Shown one piece after another: positions 10,001 to 21,659 of a stretch of DNA of 64,000 nt. Both the position numbers and the translations under genes were made by a program. The notes beneath the pieces were generated by a model that saw nothing but the letters and a program-made list of their open reading frames with translations, was not told the DNA's origin and did no database searches. The DNA lies in the NCBI GenBank assembly GCA_006384855.1, contig VCJN01001388.1:124001-188000 (forward strand), written 5' to 3'. This stretch comes from Tetraselmis striata. Lineage: Eukaryota; Chlorophyta; Chlorodendrophyceae; Chlorodendrales; Chlorodendraceae. Position 1 is the first letter of the stretch, and the number at the start of each line of letters is the position of its first letter.

Positions 10001-13000
10001 CAACTATTCCGAATAGGTGCTAAATAATTCATTACTTTTTCGCCCCGGAAAGTGTATTTACGTGTAAGGCATAACACACAGATATATTATGTTTATATAT
10101 TCATTTTAATACATACCTATATGCATATACCTATATAAATCTATATATCCATATCTATAGATCAATATATATATATATATACGTATGTACCTATATGTAT
10201 CTATATATAGATCTATAGATCTATGTAGATATATATAGATAGATAGACATGTGTAAAATATATAGAAATATACATACAAATATATTATATATATACTTTA
10301 ACATCTTTGGAGCATTCAACGTCGAACGTGATGCATCGCGAGGGACGGTGATTGCGTTCCTCCAATAAAGTTAGAAGTATCACCGCCGCCACCGACGTCC
10401 TCCTCGGCGTGCAATTAAGGGTTGATCGATGACCTGAGGTGGGTCAATGTCCGCTGCTGGGGGGGGGGCGCTGATGTCGGCTTCGACGCTGCTGCCCGCG
10501 TGTCGCAGGTGAGCGTGTTCTACACCGCCCCGACCGTCATCCGCTCCCTGATGGCCATGGACGACAGCTTCGTGACGCGCCACTCGCGCGCCTCGCTGCG
10601 CCTGCTGGGCTCTGTGGGGGAGCCCATCAACCCGGAGGCCTGGCGCTGGTACTACGAGGTACGCCCCGGCGCGGCATCCCCCTCGCCCCCCCCCCCCCCG
10701 CGCCCCCCCAACCCTGGCACCACTGGCCGCTGAGGACCAGTCATTTCGGCAGACCTCACACCGGCTCGTCTCCTGGGCGGCCCAGTGTACCGTACGCACC
10801 CCTCGACCCTCGACGCCATCCCGGCTGGGTTGCTGGATAGGTACCCAGTCAATTGCTGCACGGCAATGAGCCCACTGCAAATCAGAACCCGCCCTGCCTG
10901 CCAGAGGCTTAGATGAAACTGCAGCGGAACTGTAACGAATGTTCCCACAGATCGCATGCATTTTGAGCCACGACCTCTCATCAACGGAGCCGTAGCGGCG
11001 CTGCCATGAAGTGCAATTTCGCCGCGTGAAGGGCTTCGTGTCTACACGTACTGCCCGCATCGATATTTGTTTTATTGTTTACGCATTTTGGGCTTGTTTT
11101 GCAGATAGGGTCCGGTTGTTATCGGGGCCGGTTTGATTGGCATTTCCGCAGGAAATAGCTGCCCGGCTACACGGAACACGAGCGTGTTTACGGAGCCCCG
11201 GCCTGGCACCGGGGAGAAAAGGTTGTGGGCTGTTAAAAGAAAAAGGCTCTTGTATTTAGTGCGTCGGCTCCCGTTGTGGCATACTACAAAAACGGGTCCG
11301 GGCCCTAGGACCAGCTACTCAGGGTTTGTACCCGTTTACGGTCTTCTGCTTTCGTACTGGAGACACTATTGACGCCGGCGATCCGGTCTCCTTTCGGCAT
11401 ATCCACTCATTGCCACATCCTTTCTCATGGGGTCCACAGACCCCGGCTGACACATTTCCGTTGTGCGCCCGTCCCCGGCCGCCGCTCAGCTGGTGGGAGA
11501 CAGCCGCTGCCCGATTGCTGACACCTGGTGGCAGACGGAAACGGGTAGCCACATGATCACAGGTGCCCCTCCCCCCCCCCACCACCCCCCTTCCCCTCCC
11601 TCCCTCTCCCCCCCCCCCCCCCCCCACCACCACCTCCTCCCCCTTCCCCCCTACCAACCTTTCCTCCCAATACCCCCCCTTGGCCTCCTCTTCAGGCCCA
11701 AACGGGTTCCCTCAAGCTGATGCAGCGCAATCTGGTGACCAGTATCTGGGAATGGTTGGGAACCGCAACAGTCCTTTTTATGATTCCGAGCATGATTAGG
11801 GTTTTAGGGTTTGCAACCCCAAAAACGAATACCAGACGAATTTCGTACGTTTAATAACAAACTATTCGCCTTGTCAATCAAAACCCAAACTCGTTAGCCA
11901 TCCGGCCACGCCGCGCGCCCTCGGCCCGTCATCTGAGGGCGCCCTCCCGAGAAAGTGACACTTCGGGGTGGGCACTACCTCCAGAGAGCAATCTGTTACA
12001 GTACTACCGGGATTGTCAACGTCAGTGTTTCGGCGAGTGTTCGGTATTCCGCCTGCTGCTGGGCCGTACCCGCAGCGGAACGACCACGTCCAAGGCACAC
12101 TATTCCAAGACCTTAGATATTGCTCGAATTTCAAAAAGGATGGCTGTGGGACTTCATTCCGCGGCCGGCGCTGAGCAACACCGGGTGCGAACACCTGACA
12201 GGCATCGGCGCAGCGTGCCCCATGCGCCCCGGCGCGGCGGGGCTGCCCTTCTTCGGGGTGGAGCCGGTCGTTCTGGACGACCAAGGCAACGAGCTGGAGG
12301 TACGCGGGAGCAACCCAACCCCACCTGGCGCGTGCAGCTACTCCTCGGGCGCCGGCGCAGTAGTAGGAACAACTGCGCGTAATGATAGCCCGCCCTGACT
12401 GCCAGAGGCCGCATATGCACCAGAGCACAGCGGAACTATAGCGAATGCTCTTAAAGCGTTTCTAGGACGCCTAATTCGAGGCTTTATAACAAAGCGTCTT
12501 AATTTCTTATAACAAGGGGTCTTGTAGGTGCGTCGGCGCCTTCATACCGTTAAACAATTACATACGGTCCGCGGGGCCAAAAGAAGATGATTTGATTTGC
12601 ATCTTCTCGTTGAAATATTCGTGATATATTCGCGCTATATTCTGACTTAGTTTTTTGCTGAGACATTTTTCCTGCTGGCGGCCCATCGGGTCGAAAATGT
12701 CATTCATCCCGCGGACCGCTTGTGTTTGCACGGTACACAACATCTACGAGGTGAGTTCGCTGAAGGTGTGCGAAACTTTGCAAGGCCGGAGGCTTATATT
12801 GTCATTGAAACTGCTTCGATTTCAACACAACTGGCAAATGTATTCCCATCCTACTTTTTGAGATCTTTCTGAACCCGAATTGCTTCAAACCTATTTTTAG
12901 GGTTTGACGGATCTACAGTTTTAAAACCCCACTACTAAGCCCTATAATTTGTTAAGATACAATCCGGATTCTGAGAGTTTTTTCGAAATTAAGATGGGAG

Positions 13001-16000
13001 TACATTTGCGACTTTTGGATCGGTCGGCGTTTAGATCATCAAGTCCCGGGCCTCCAGTTCTGTCAATAGTTTGTAGTCGCAACGTTGTCGTTTCGTTGTT
13101 TCGGTACTGCATGGCGATCCCAGTCGTGGATACTTGCGGTACCGGTAGTATTGTAAAATAAGGGTAGTATACCGAAAATGGATTAAAATCGACAAGTGCG
13201 CAGCATTGTAATTTTAGAAGTTTTTTATCGGAACCCAGCTTGTACTGGGTTTCTGTGGCATGGCGGTATATATATCTATTACTTATACAATTGTATATAT
13301 ATATATGTGTGTGTGTGTGTTTATGTATGCACATATGTAACCTGTCCGTACGGTAACCCCCCACCGGTGAATATTTCCGCAATCAATCAATCAAGCAATA
13401 ATCGAGCTCCCAGCATTGGCTCATCTACGGGGAGTGGGGTGACGACACTGCAAAAGGAAGGCGGCGCACAGGGAAATGACCTCCATTATGGAGCCCGGAA
13501 CCGTTGTGGAGGACCGCTGGGGGCGTGGAGCTGACGGCGTGCGCGGCGCGATGGGCTGTGCGCCGCGACCGCAGGGGGAGTGCAGCGGCGTGCTGGCAAT
13601 CCGGCGCCCGTGGCCCTCCATCCTGCGCACCGTGGCCGGCAACCACCAGCGCTTCGAGGAGGTGTACTTTTCAGTCTACAAAGGACTCTACTTCAGCGGC
13701 GACGGCTGCAAGAGGGACAAGGTCAGCCCTCCCTCTTGATCTTATCCCTCCTCAGCATTACATGCGGGTGCCGCCGCACCTAATATAACAACCCTTATAA
13801 CAAGCCTCAAAACGGGCTTTCATGCAACCAATAAGAACATCCGCTATAGTTCCGGTTTGCTGTCGTCCATGGCCATTAGGGAGCGGATGACGGTCGGGGC
13901 GGTGTAGAACACGCTCACCTGTGACACGCGGGCAGCGGCGTCGAAGCCGACATCAGCGCCCCCCAGCGGCGGACAGCGACCCTCCTTGGGTTATCTTTCA
14001 TTCGCTATCGTTCCGCTATAGTTTCGTGTACGTTTGAGATCTAACAGACAGGGCGGGTTCTCATTCGCGGCTGTGCGCTTATTCTTAACTGCTCCGACAC
14101 CCGTAGCAGTCCGGCCTGTCTTCTTCCGTGATAGGCCACAGACCAACAGAGTGGCGCCAATGCGAACATAAATGGCCACGCTTGCTCTATAAATGACTGG
14201 CAGTGGCTCTTGCCACACCTCTACATTAATCTGAGCTCCGCAAGACGCTTTGCAATCAAGGCCGGGGGACATACAGTGACATACGGCTGCCGGAGCGGTT
14301 ATAATAAGAACGCCGTGAATAGAGGCCCGCGCTGCCTGACAGAGGTCCGAGTGTAGACGGCACTATAGCAAAACTCCAGCGCATGTTCTTACACCCGGCA
14401 TGCTGCCCCAATTTAAGGTTGATGATACTGTACAAACACAAATGGTCTGCGGCTAAATAAAATGTCTGACCCGATGGACCGCGAAGAGGAAAACTTATAT
14501 CAGAGAATTGATTCAGAATGCAGCACGAATACATCACGATATTCCGACGCAAAGATGCAAAGCAGTTTGGGTTTTTTTGGCCCTGCGACCCGAGTTTACT
14601 TGTTTAACGGTAATAAGCGCTCTAATAGGCACGTCGGCACCCGTAGTTAGATGTAGGTGGAGAGGCTGCCTGCCCGGCCACAACGGTCGGAATGCCGGCA
14701 GCATTGATGTCGGTGTGTGTCGGCGCTTCTTTCGGCCGGCTCTGGGGCTTGGCAGTGGGTGCACCTTTGCCGCCATCGGTCCCGATATGGGCATCTTTAG
14801 TTGGGACGGCGTCCAGGATCCCGGGTGGGGTGGGTGGGGGGGGGGGGGGGGGGGGGGGCAATGCCACTGGCTGACCTGCGGTGCGTCTCTCAGGATGGGT
14901 ACATCTGGATCACGGGCCGCGTGGACGACGTGATCAACGTGTCCGGCCACCGCATCGGCACCGCCGAGGTGGAGTCCGCCCTCGTGGGCCATCCCGCCGT
15001 CGCGGAGGCGGCGGTGGTGCCGCTGAGCCACCCCATCAAGGTCGCGCTCTGCTCCCGCTCCCCTCGCGCCCCCCTCTCGCTGCCGTGAATGCCAAGGCGA
15101 CAGCGCGGCGTGACCATTTCGGCGGCGGCTGAGATTGTGTCCTGTGGCAACCGGTGGCTGCAGGGCCAGGCGCTCTACGCCTTTGTCACTCTCAAGGTGC
15201 GACGCCGCATTGCCCCGCTGAGGGCGGCCCGTCCACGGAGGCGCCCCTTCGCAACCAAACCTGCCATTCCTGTTCCCCCGCAGTGCGGGTGCTAGCGTGG
15301 TCTAAAGCACACGGCAAATGGGAGCCCGCCCCGCCTGCCAGAGGCCAAGCGTATACCAACATATAGCGAAACGATAGCGACTGTTCTTATGGGTTGCATG
15401 CAAGCCCAATCTGAGGCTCATGATAAGGGTTCTTATGGATGCGCAAGCACCCGTACTTTTAAAACAGTAGTCGTACGAACAGGGCGCGGTTGGATTGAAG
15501 GTGTCGATGTCGCGCAGTGGTAGCCAGTAAGTACAGGTTGGGCTTGTAGGGCTTTATATGGCTTTATATGGGCTCTGTGCGGGTTCTAATATTAAAGAAG
15601 AGCCCTGTTGAATTATATTTTTCTTATATCTGTCCGCCTCCAGGACAGGACTGGCAACAGTGAAACCCTTGCAGCGTATATACTTAGAATGGGGTTATTG
15701 TTATCGTCGGTCGTCGGCAGTCGTTTCCCGAGTACTTGTTTGCTCCTGGCGGGCGGGCCCATGTACATTGCCCCTGAGCGAATTGTTTCTCGTGGCCGCA
15801 GAACACCTACACCTACCCAGGGCCCCCGGCGCTCAAGAAGGAGCTGTGCCTGGAGGTGCGCCGCGTGGTGGGCGCCATCGCCGTCCCCGACGCCATCCAC
15901 TGGGCGCCCGCGTTGCCCAAGACCCGCAGCGGCAAGATTATGCGTCGCATCCTGCGCAAAATCGCCGACAAGAAGGCGCGACCCCCCCCCCCCCCCCCCC

Positions 16001-16818
16001 CACCCCCATTCACCTGCCCCGGCATGCTGAGACTCCACGATGGCATGGTGCACGTAGATGTATCGCATTTATCACACACGGATCGCCATTCGGGGGTCGC
16101 CACATGTATAGAAATGTATACATATAGCATATGTATTACACATATACATACACATACAGTATAATTAAGTGCGGTCCGCGGGGCCAAAAGATAATGAATT
16201 GTTTTGCACCTTGCCTTCGGATAGTTCGTGATGTACTATTCGCACTGTATTCTGAATTATTTCTCCATTTGAACAGTTGTCACTCTTGGGGGGGGGAGGG
16301 TCGTAAACGTGCTTATCCGCTTGTGTTTGTGCGGTCTATACACATGTATACCACTACGTACTATAAGAATAATCCCAACCCCACGATATGTACCTTTTCG
16401 AGTTGTTAATGATGAAGAATCGAATTGTTTCCGGTACCTTTTATATGTATTCATGATCGTAGATGCCTAATCACATCGGTTCCCAGGCGCGTCACAACAG
16501 AATTCCCGCCTCGAGAGGAGCCCATTGGGTTTTGCCCCCCGCCATGTCACTTTACATTACTGCCAGGCTGAAGAACAGTGCCATTATTAAGCTACCCCCC
16601 CCCCCCCCCCCCGGCGCGCGCGCACGCCATTGCAAAGAAAGCGGTGCAAACGGCCGCTTGCGGGGCTCGGTCGCAGGCACCCTGAAGGTTGCGATGCGTG
16701 CTACTGGCTGATTCATGTGCCGCCTTTCTCATGCCTGCAGGAGGACGACCTGGGCGACATCACCACCCTGGCGGACCCCTCCGCCGTCAACGTCCTGCTC
16801 GACATGCGCGGCATGTGA
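7100..16818 (+). CDS. ACS: acetyl-CoA synthetase (AMP-forming), 18 exons
   Basis: Joins acetate, ATP and CoA to acetyl-CoA through acetyl-AMP. Exons by homology and phase: 7100-7278, 7431-7611, 7746-7844, 8053-8148, 8273-8374, 8487-8552, 8713-8802, 8929-9015, 9190-9274, 9390-9484, 10509-10658, 11490-11562, 12202-12299, 13575-13721, 14894-15040, 15164-15196, 15802-15975, 16741-16818. They total 1980 nt, 659 residues with no stop; bacterial Acs is about 650. Core motifs: [12 protein letters not shown] (273-284), DTWWQTETG (421-429), [10 protein letters not shown] near 505-515, [15 protein letters not shown], and [11 protein letters not shown] with the catalytic, acetylation-regulated lysine at 621. 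No targeting peptide or C-terminal SKL is evident, so a cytosolic site is inferred. Introns 2, 10 and 17 start with GC. Exon 16 is only 33 nt. Later introns are large and repeat-filled. Confidence 0.95.
9700..9800 (+). repeat. ACS-intron repeat, copy in intron 10
   Basis: Begins CCTGCCTGCCAGGGG and continues through TTGAGGCTTGTAATAG. The same unit recurs in introns 11, 13, 14 and 16 of this gene. Confidence 0.65.
9898..10040 (-). repeat. ACS-intron repeat, right arm, inverted, in intron 10
   Basis: In reverse complement it matches the right part of the repeat seen at 12560-12740 and 16170-16340: an AATGAATT segment, GTGATGTATTCGTGA-like sequence, and an end at CCGCGGACCGATTGTGTTTG. Confidence 0.55.
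10080..10300. repeat. AT-rich simple sequence in ACS intron 10
   Basis: Dense TATATA/CTATAGAT-type low-complexity sequence with short palindromes. It is unlike the GC-rich exons on either side. Confidence 0.7.
10885..10960 (+). repeat. ACS-intron repeat, copy in intron 11
   Basis: Shows the unit's left part: CCCGCCCTGCCTGCCAGAGG, then a GCGGAACTGTAACGAATGTT segment. It lies wholly inside intron 11. Confidence 0.65.
12382..12745 (+). repeat. ACS-intron repeat, long copy in intron 13
   Basis: This is the fullest copy. It runs from CCCGCCCTGACTGCCAGAGG through GCGGAACTATAGCGAATG, a GAGGCTTTATAACAA segment and GTGCGTCGGCGCC to a right arm bounded by CGGTCCGCGG and CCGCGGACCG. The boundary sequences are inverted repeats of each other, which suggests the right arm is a small TIR unit. 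Confidence 0.65.
13776..14070 (-). repeat. inverted ACS-intron repeat carrying a captured ACS fragment
   Basis: On the minus strand the intron repeat (CCCGCCCTGTCTG..., then GCGGAACGATAGCGAATG) is interrupted at about 13985 by a ~115-bp piece of the ACS gene. It resumes at 13858 with GGAACTATAGCGGATG and a GAGGCTTGTTATAAGGG segment. The captured piece (13862-13976) is the reverse complement of about 10450-10568, the intron 10/exon 11 junction. It sits antisense inside intron 14. Confidence 0.7.
14325..14645 (+). repeat. ACS-intron repeat, copy in intron 14
   Basis: The left part (GCGCTGCCTGACAGAGG, then ACTATAGCAAAACTCC) is followed by an inverted right-arm portion (GTACAAACACAAATGG, TCTGCGGC, CACGAATACATCACGA). 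It ends at a GGCACGTCGGCACCCGTA segment shared with the copies at 12530 and 15440. Confidence 0.6.
15323..15460 (+). repeat. ACS-intron repeat, copy in intron 16
   Basis: CCCGCCCCGCCTGCCAGAGG, then GCGAAACGATAGCGACTG, GGTTGCATGCAAGCCC, TGAGGCTCATGATAAGGG and a GCACCCGTAC end. Same order as the intron 13 copy. Confidence 0.65.
16160..16345 (+). repeat. ACS-intron repeat, right arm, in intron 17
   Basis: GCGGTCCGCGGGGCCAAAAG, then AATGAATTGTTTTGCACC, GTGATGTACTATTCGC and TTGTGTTTGTGCGG. Matches the right arm of the intron 13 copy. Confidence 0.6.
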
Positions 16819-17477
16819 CCCCCACCAGCATCCGGCGCTCCATCCGAAATCAATGCCCTCCCCCCCTCGACGCCAATGCTGCGATGACATTGGCTGAGAA
16901 CAGCGCTCCCCGTCCATCAAGACCGCCGGCGCTGTGTGTTGTCCCCCCGTTTTGCTGCACTTTCGTCTGCCGAGGTGCCGAGATAGAGTCTGCATGTAGC
17001 GTCGGACGCCGTACTAGGCCATTTTGGTTGGCATGGCGCCATGCTCCTCCTGGAATGAAGCTGACACCCAGAGGTGTGGTGACGCTGCTAGGCGCAGATC
17101 AGGTTGTATATAATGTATGCTGCTTCCAACAAGGGCTACTATTGCGGGTGAGATATATGATGTCCCTGGTAGCATTCAGCAAGCAGCCAGTATCCCATAT
17201 GTAAAGTGCAGCGGGACATGCGGTCAGTGTCGGCCTCAATGTAACCGCTGCTTGTATGTCTTGTCCCTGCGGCATGAACACGGATGGCGATCCCTGCATG
17301 GGCTCACAGAACAATGCATCATTCGAAATGCGCCTCAATTTGGCGCGGCCGCGCCAAAAACGTATCACTTGATGTGACTGGTGCATATTGGTACCCTCGG
17401 GTACAAGACACTTTGCCCGGATACAGAACACGACTCTTATCCACGCGATGCCCGGCCGGTGCTCCGTGAATAACACG
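16819..17477. other. ACS 3' flank, no gene seen
   Basis: Follows the ACS stop. TGTAA, the usual polyadenylation signal in green algae, occurs at about 17199 and 17238, but I cannot tell which is used. Otherwise no open frame has a recognisable signature. Confidence 0.4.
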
Positions 17478-18600
17478 CATGCATCGGTGTGGGCGCGTTA
17501 CGAATCATTATTGGCAGCGTTAGCCCGCACTACTACTTGGGGTATATACTTCTAGGCGTCTTGTGCGTCAAACCCGTTGCCACAGTACGCGGTCCCCGTG
17601 GGGGTTGTGGTTGGCCCGGATTCTAGCCATGCCTGAGCGGTTCCTTGATCACTGCCCTGCATGTGGCGGAGGTGAATCTAAAAATATCGAACACATGTTG
17701 GTGGAGTACCCGCGGTGGGGGTGTGTGACAATTGTACGAGTACCATATACTACGAGTTAGTACATGTGAGTACTAGTACAATGTGTAGATGTGACTACGG
17801 GTATGTGCACTGTATAATGCTGCCATGTGGTAAGCGTTGTGCTTGTATCGACAAAACACTGTAGCATCTCGCCTCTTGCACCACCATTGCACACCACCTT
17901 TGTTTCTTTTAGTCTCTCTCCTGTTGAGACTGTCACAGGTGTCGCCGCCATAATTTGGGGTTGTTAGTTCCGGAGTTCGTGGATTTTATTAGTAGTCGGG
18001 TTATTGCGTCAACACCTGAGGACTCAACTGCCTTTATTTTGGGCATGCCCCCCCCCCCCCCCCCCCCCTCCCTTCACGGCGCCTTGGATTTTACTGGGAA
18101 TGGGAAAAGCTAAAAGCTATGGAGTAGGGCCCTCCCTCACATTGCCTTTTTGTTGCACATGTGTCGCACTCCCGAAATGCTTTGCTGTGCAGGATGGGGC
18201 TTGCCCCAACTCGCATTACTCGAATGGGCCAACGCCCAAACGGGTAGGGCGGACCTTTCGTGGTCAGTTCCGGGTATTTTTATGACAGTGTTCTAGACGG
18301 TGATCCAATTGTAGTGTTGGAAATTCCGTCACTGACCTCCAATTAGTCTTGCGGAATGCTTCGGCAATTTGCTTGTTGACTATAATGCAGCGTCGCCTAC
18401 TACCCAGGGCAAACTTACATTACTGGACTCTAATTAGTCTTGCAGAATGCTTCGGCAATTTGCTTGATGACTATAACGGAGCGTCGCCTACCCGGGGCTT
18501 TCCGTAATTGGATCGCTGCCTAAACGGCCGTCGTATGGACGCTGCAAGGGTTTTCACTGGTGCCGGTCTTGTCCCGGGGGCCCCAAAAACATGTAGTCGA
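17478..18600 (+). mobile_element. LINE 3' end, truncated copy 2
   Basis: Collinear with 60346-61205: GCATCGGTGTGGGCGCGTTA, GCGTCTT-TGCGTCAAACCCG, then the coding end ATGCCTGAGCGGTTCCTTGA encoding MPERFLDHCPACGGGES..IEHM, the LINE C-terminal zinc knuckle. An unrelated ~230-bp stretch follows 17720 (about 17730-17960). The family sequence then resumes at the GTTCCGGAGTTC..GGATTTTATTAGTAGTC block. A 21-base C run lies at 18048-18068. The 3' tail contains a ~100-bp tandem duplication (the AATTAGTCTTGC..GCTTCGGCAATTTGCTTG block occurs at 18340 and again at 18430). The element is clearly dead. Confidence 0.75.
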
Positions 18601-21600
18601 TGACGTACGAGTACTAGTACCGCGTCGCGTGTATATGGGGTACATGGTACACCTACAGCCACGGGTGCCTCGGCCGGTGCTGAGCAGTACAATAATTCGG
18701 CAGGATTTGCCAATTATTAAACGTCAATATATAGACGGTCAGTAAATGCCAAACAATAGTACATGTACATCGATGACAAATACGATGCGCTTAATTGTAC
18801 GACATTGGCCAAATCAGAGTGGTGGGCGTTTGACGAGTACTCGTCTTACTCTTCTTGGTCAAATAGCTGATATTCATCGGCATCATGCATCGCATTATCA
18901 TCAGGAGTATCGGCTTGGCAAGCCCGGTCAATACTAGCATGATAAGCTTTGTAGAACTCGGTGACGGTATGAACAGCCTCATCAACCTTTATCAACCGTC
19001 GTATACAAACGAGTGTTAAGTTCGAAAATTCGTTTCGGATCGGGTATCAACTCAATAGCCTCCTTAACCGGCTCATTTGGTGTAATTCGCGATGTTATTG
19101 CCGTCGGTGTCTGCGTTTATTGTCATCTAAATAATGGTGAATTACCTGAGGGTCATCACCGGCCCTGCGTTTCAAGCGCACATGCCCAACGGGGCTTAAC
19201 AATCATTGTGCCACCGTTAGGGTCGTAGTGAGCCCAACGGTCAGAAGCTTTAACGCTTCTTGAAGATTTTCTTCTCCATATGTTCACGAAAGGTCGATAA
19301 GCTATCGGGACTCTAATACTTGTCATAATACCATTCCAGCTTCGGGTCGCTTTCACGTCCCAATCATCGTCACTCGGAGTTTTTATCATACCATTCACAA
19401 CGCTGTTTGTTAAACTCGGACAAAAAATCGACCTTTCAACGGGGATCTTTCTTGCTGTGTTTGCATGCTTGATGGTTATGACCCATGCCCTTGCAATATG
19501 AACGGACAAGTAATCCCCAAGGAGTGAGCCAAGGTTTGTCCTTGGCAACAACATGTTGAAGGAGAGATTTGCCATCCAATATGCCAGCCGCAGGCTTCCA
19601 GGGGCCATCCGGTCTCTTGGGAAGTGATGGATTATAACGGCCCGCCTTGCCTCGGCTGGCAAAATTGCTGCGTTGGCATCGGCACGGGTTTGTGTCCGTT
19701 CGCCCCTTTGTGAAGGAGTGCTGACGGGAAGGGCCCGCGAGAGACCGAGATTCCTATGTGAGAACATAATAACGATAAAGGTCCTCCATAGCACGGGACC
19801 AGAGTGTCAAATGTCAGCGATGTGTGAAGAGGGCCCACGGCCGTTTTTAGAGCCTCGTGAAACTGAAGATAATGTGTCGGATCTTTGCTCAGTTTAATCT
19901 CGAGGCGTTCCAGAAAAGCAGTACCATTGCTTTATTGTCTATTAATTAATCCCCGCAACATCCAGAGCCAACATATATTGGATCCGAATATCTATCTAGA
20001 TTGATATTCATTTATGGAGTTAGTAATATATATATGTTTCGACCATCTAATCATGCTCAAATCCCTTTATGGAGGACTTCACCAGATCCAGAAAGTGCAT
20101 ATAATGGGTAGTACTCCAACTTAGCCACTACTAAGTTGGAGTGGCTTAGTAGTATCAGTATGTAATAGGTCCTTGCCAGGAAGTAGGGGTATTTTTATTG
20201 AAAGAGAAGGACGCATCGGAGAAACCCTATTTTGAGGAGGGAGTAGTTGCTCCTCGTCGGTGTCCATAGGCATAGGTCGCTTACCTCGCTGTGCATAGGT
20301 GGAAGGCTTTGCCAACACGGCATCAACAGGGGCAGGATCAACAACCGGTAGCAAGGGTTTGAGAATTTATGGGACAGTTGCGTCAAAGCAACGTGGTTTG
20401 CAAGATCTAGTTCATTTATATATTGGTCTGTTATAAGTATTATGTACTCTCTTGGCCAATAGATCACGGATAGCTTGAACATCAAAGTCACCAGGATATA
20501 CAACCCTAACCGGAGGAGCTTTTGGCCTATCATCGTGATGATGGGACTGCCAATATTCTTTATCAAGGAGCATACGCCTTTTGATAATATTGTCTGAATG
20601 GTAAGAAGAAGGGCCCCGTTTGTCATCAAGTATGATATTATTACCTAAGCGCATCAATAAGAAAAGCGGTAGCTGTTCATGGAAGGCTCATGTGAATTGG
20701 ACATCACCAAATTTCATATGCAAAGATGGTAAATAGAAGCGATAACCTGCTCAAGAGCCGCATCCCGCCCCCTAGCATCAAACGGCGCTGCATGATATGT
20801 CAAATGTGATTCCGAGCGCAACCGAAGATTGTTGCGAACAATAAATGTGTTATATATACTCCGTGAAGGCATCATGCCCAACTTGGAGAACGTACCCCCT
20901 TGTTCTCTCGCCATCAACAAGATGCAGAGCCTCGAACAACTGAGGATGAGAGAAAGGAGAAACCACAAAGCATCCAGGAAGTGCCAGGAATCCATCGTTA
21001 GAGTCGTGTATTATCAACTCATCAAAAGATTTGTCAACGCCCGAGTAGGCAGCACGAGCTAACTTACCATGAGCATCAACATGAGCAGGTGGGCGCGCAG
21101 GAATTTAACAGCAACATGTCAGCGCTCGACAAGAGCATGATCGTCATGCTTAACACGATCATATTGATGTTCAATATGAGCAACATGTTACAATCCCTTA
21201 GTAGGACTTAGGCCAAATAGTTGTCTGACCATAAATAGTGCTTAAGCATGAGTTGCTGAGTCTGAGGACCCATTGGATCGTTATTCCACGCGGCTAGGAA
21301 TAATGAGCCGAGATTTTGGAAAACGGATTCTTATGGTTTGATTCGTACCGGACTTTCGGTAACCTAGGTGACTGCTGGCCCCGCGGTGGTTTTGCCGGCT
21401 ATTTACTGTCAGCGGTATCCGTCATTCCGTGCGATGCGCACCAATTTCAATTTCTGCCACCTTTGCTGCGTGTAACTACTATACCATAATACTAAAATCG
21501 ACGTGTGCGGTCCTAATCCGCGGCCCGTCGTAATTTTAGTGACGCCCTACTACGGACAGGTTCCTAGCACCTTTGTCTATCCGCAACATAGTGGTAATAT

Positions 21601-21659
21601 TCATTCGCAATAATGCACACACGAGAAAATACTCGCACGTGCAATAGCATTCTAGGTGG
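18601..21659. other. AT-rich region with decayed minus-strand frames, unidentified
   Basis: AT content is clearly higher than in the flanks. On the minus strand several adjacent frames look as if they were once protein-coding: 20995-20714 (with PSRSIYNTFIVRNNLRLR and YHAAPFDARGRDAALEQV), 20657-20412 (VRVVYPGDFDVQAIRDLL) and 19794-19156. I do not recognise the family. A decayed transposon is the simplest reading, but a diverged host pseudogene is not excluded. The outermost ends are not visible. Confidence 0.3.

Noticed and set aside
13196-13534. Open frame of 112 codons across ACS intron 13/exon 14
   Set aside because: It runs over a TATA/GTGTGT microsatellite and enters exon 14 in the wrong frame; it is a chance frame.
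14534-15031. Long minus-strand frame opposite ACS exon 15
   Set aside because: Shadow of the GC-rich sense exon plus a G run; the sense strand encodes the conserved synthetase.
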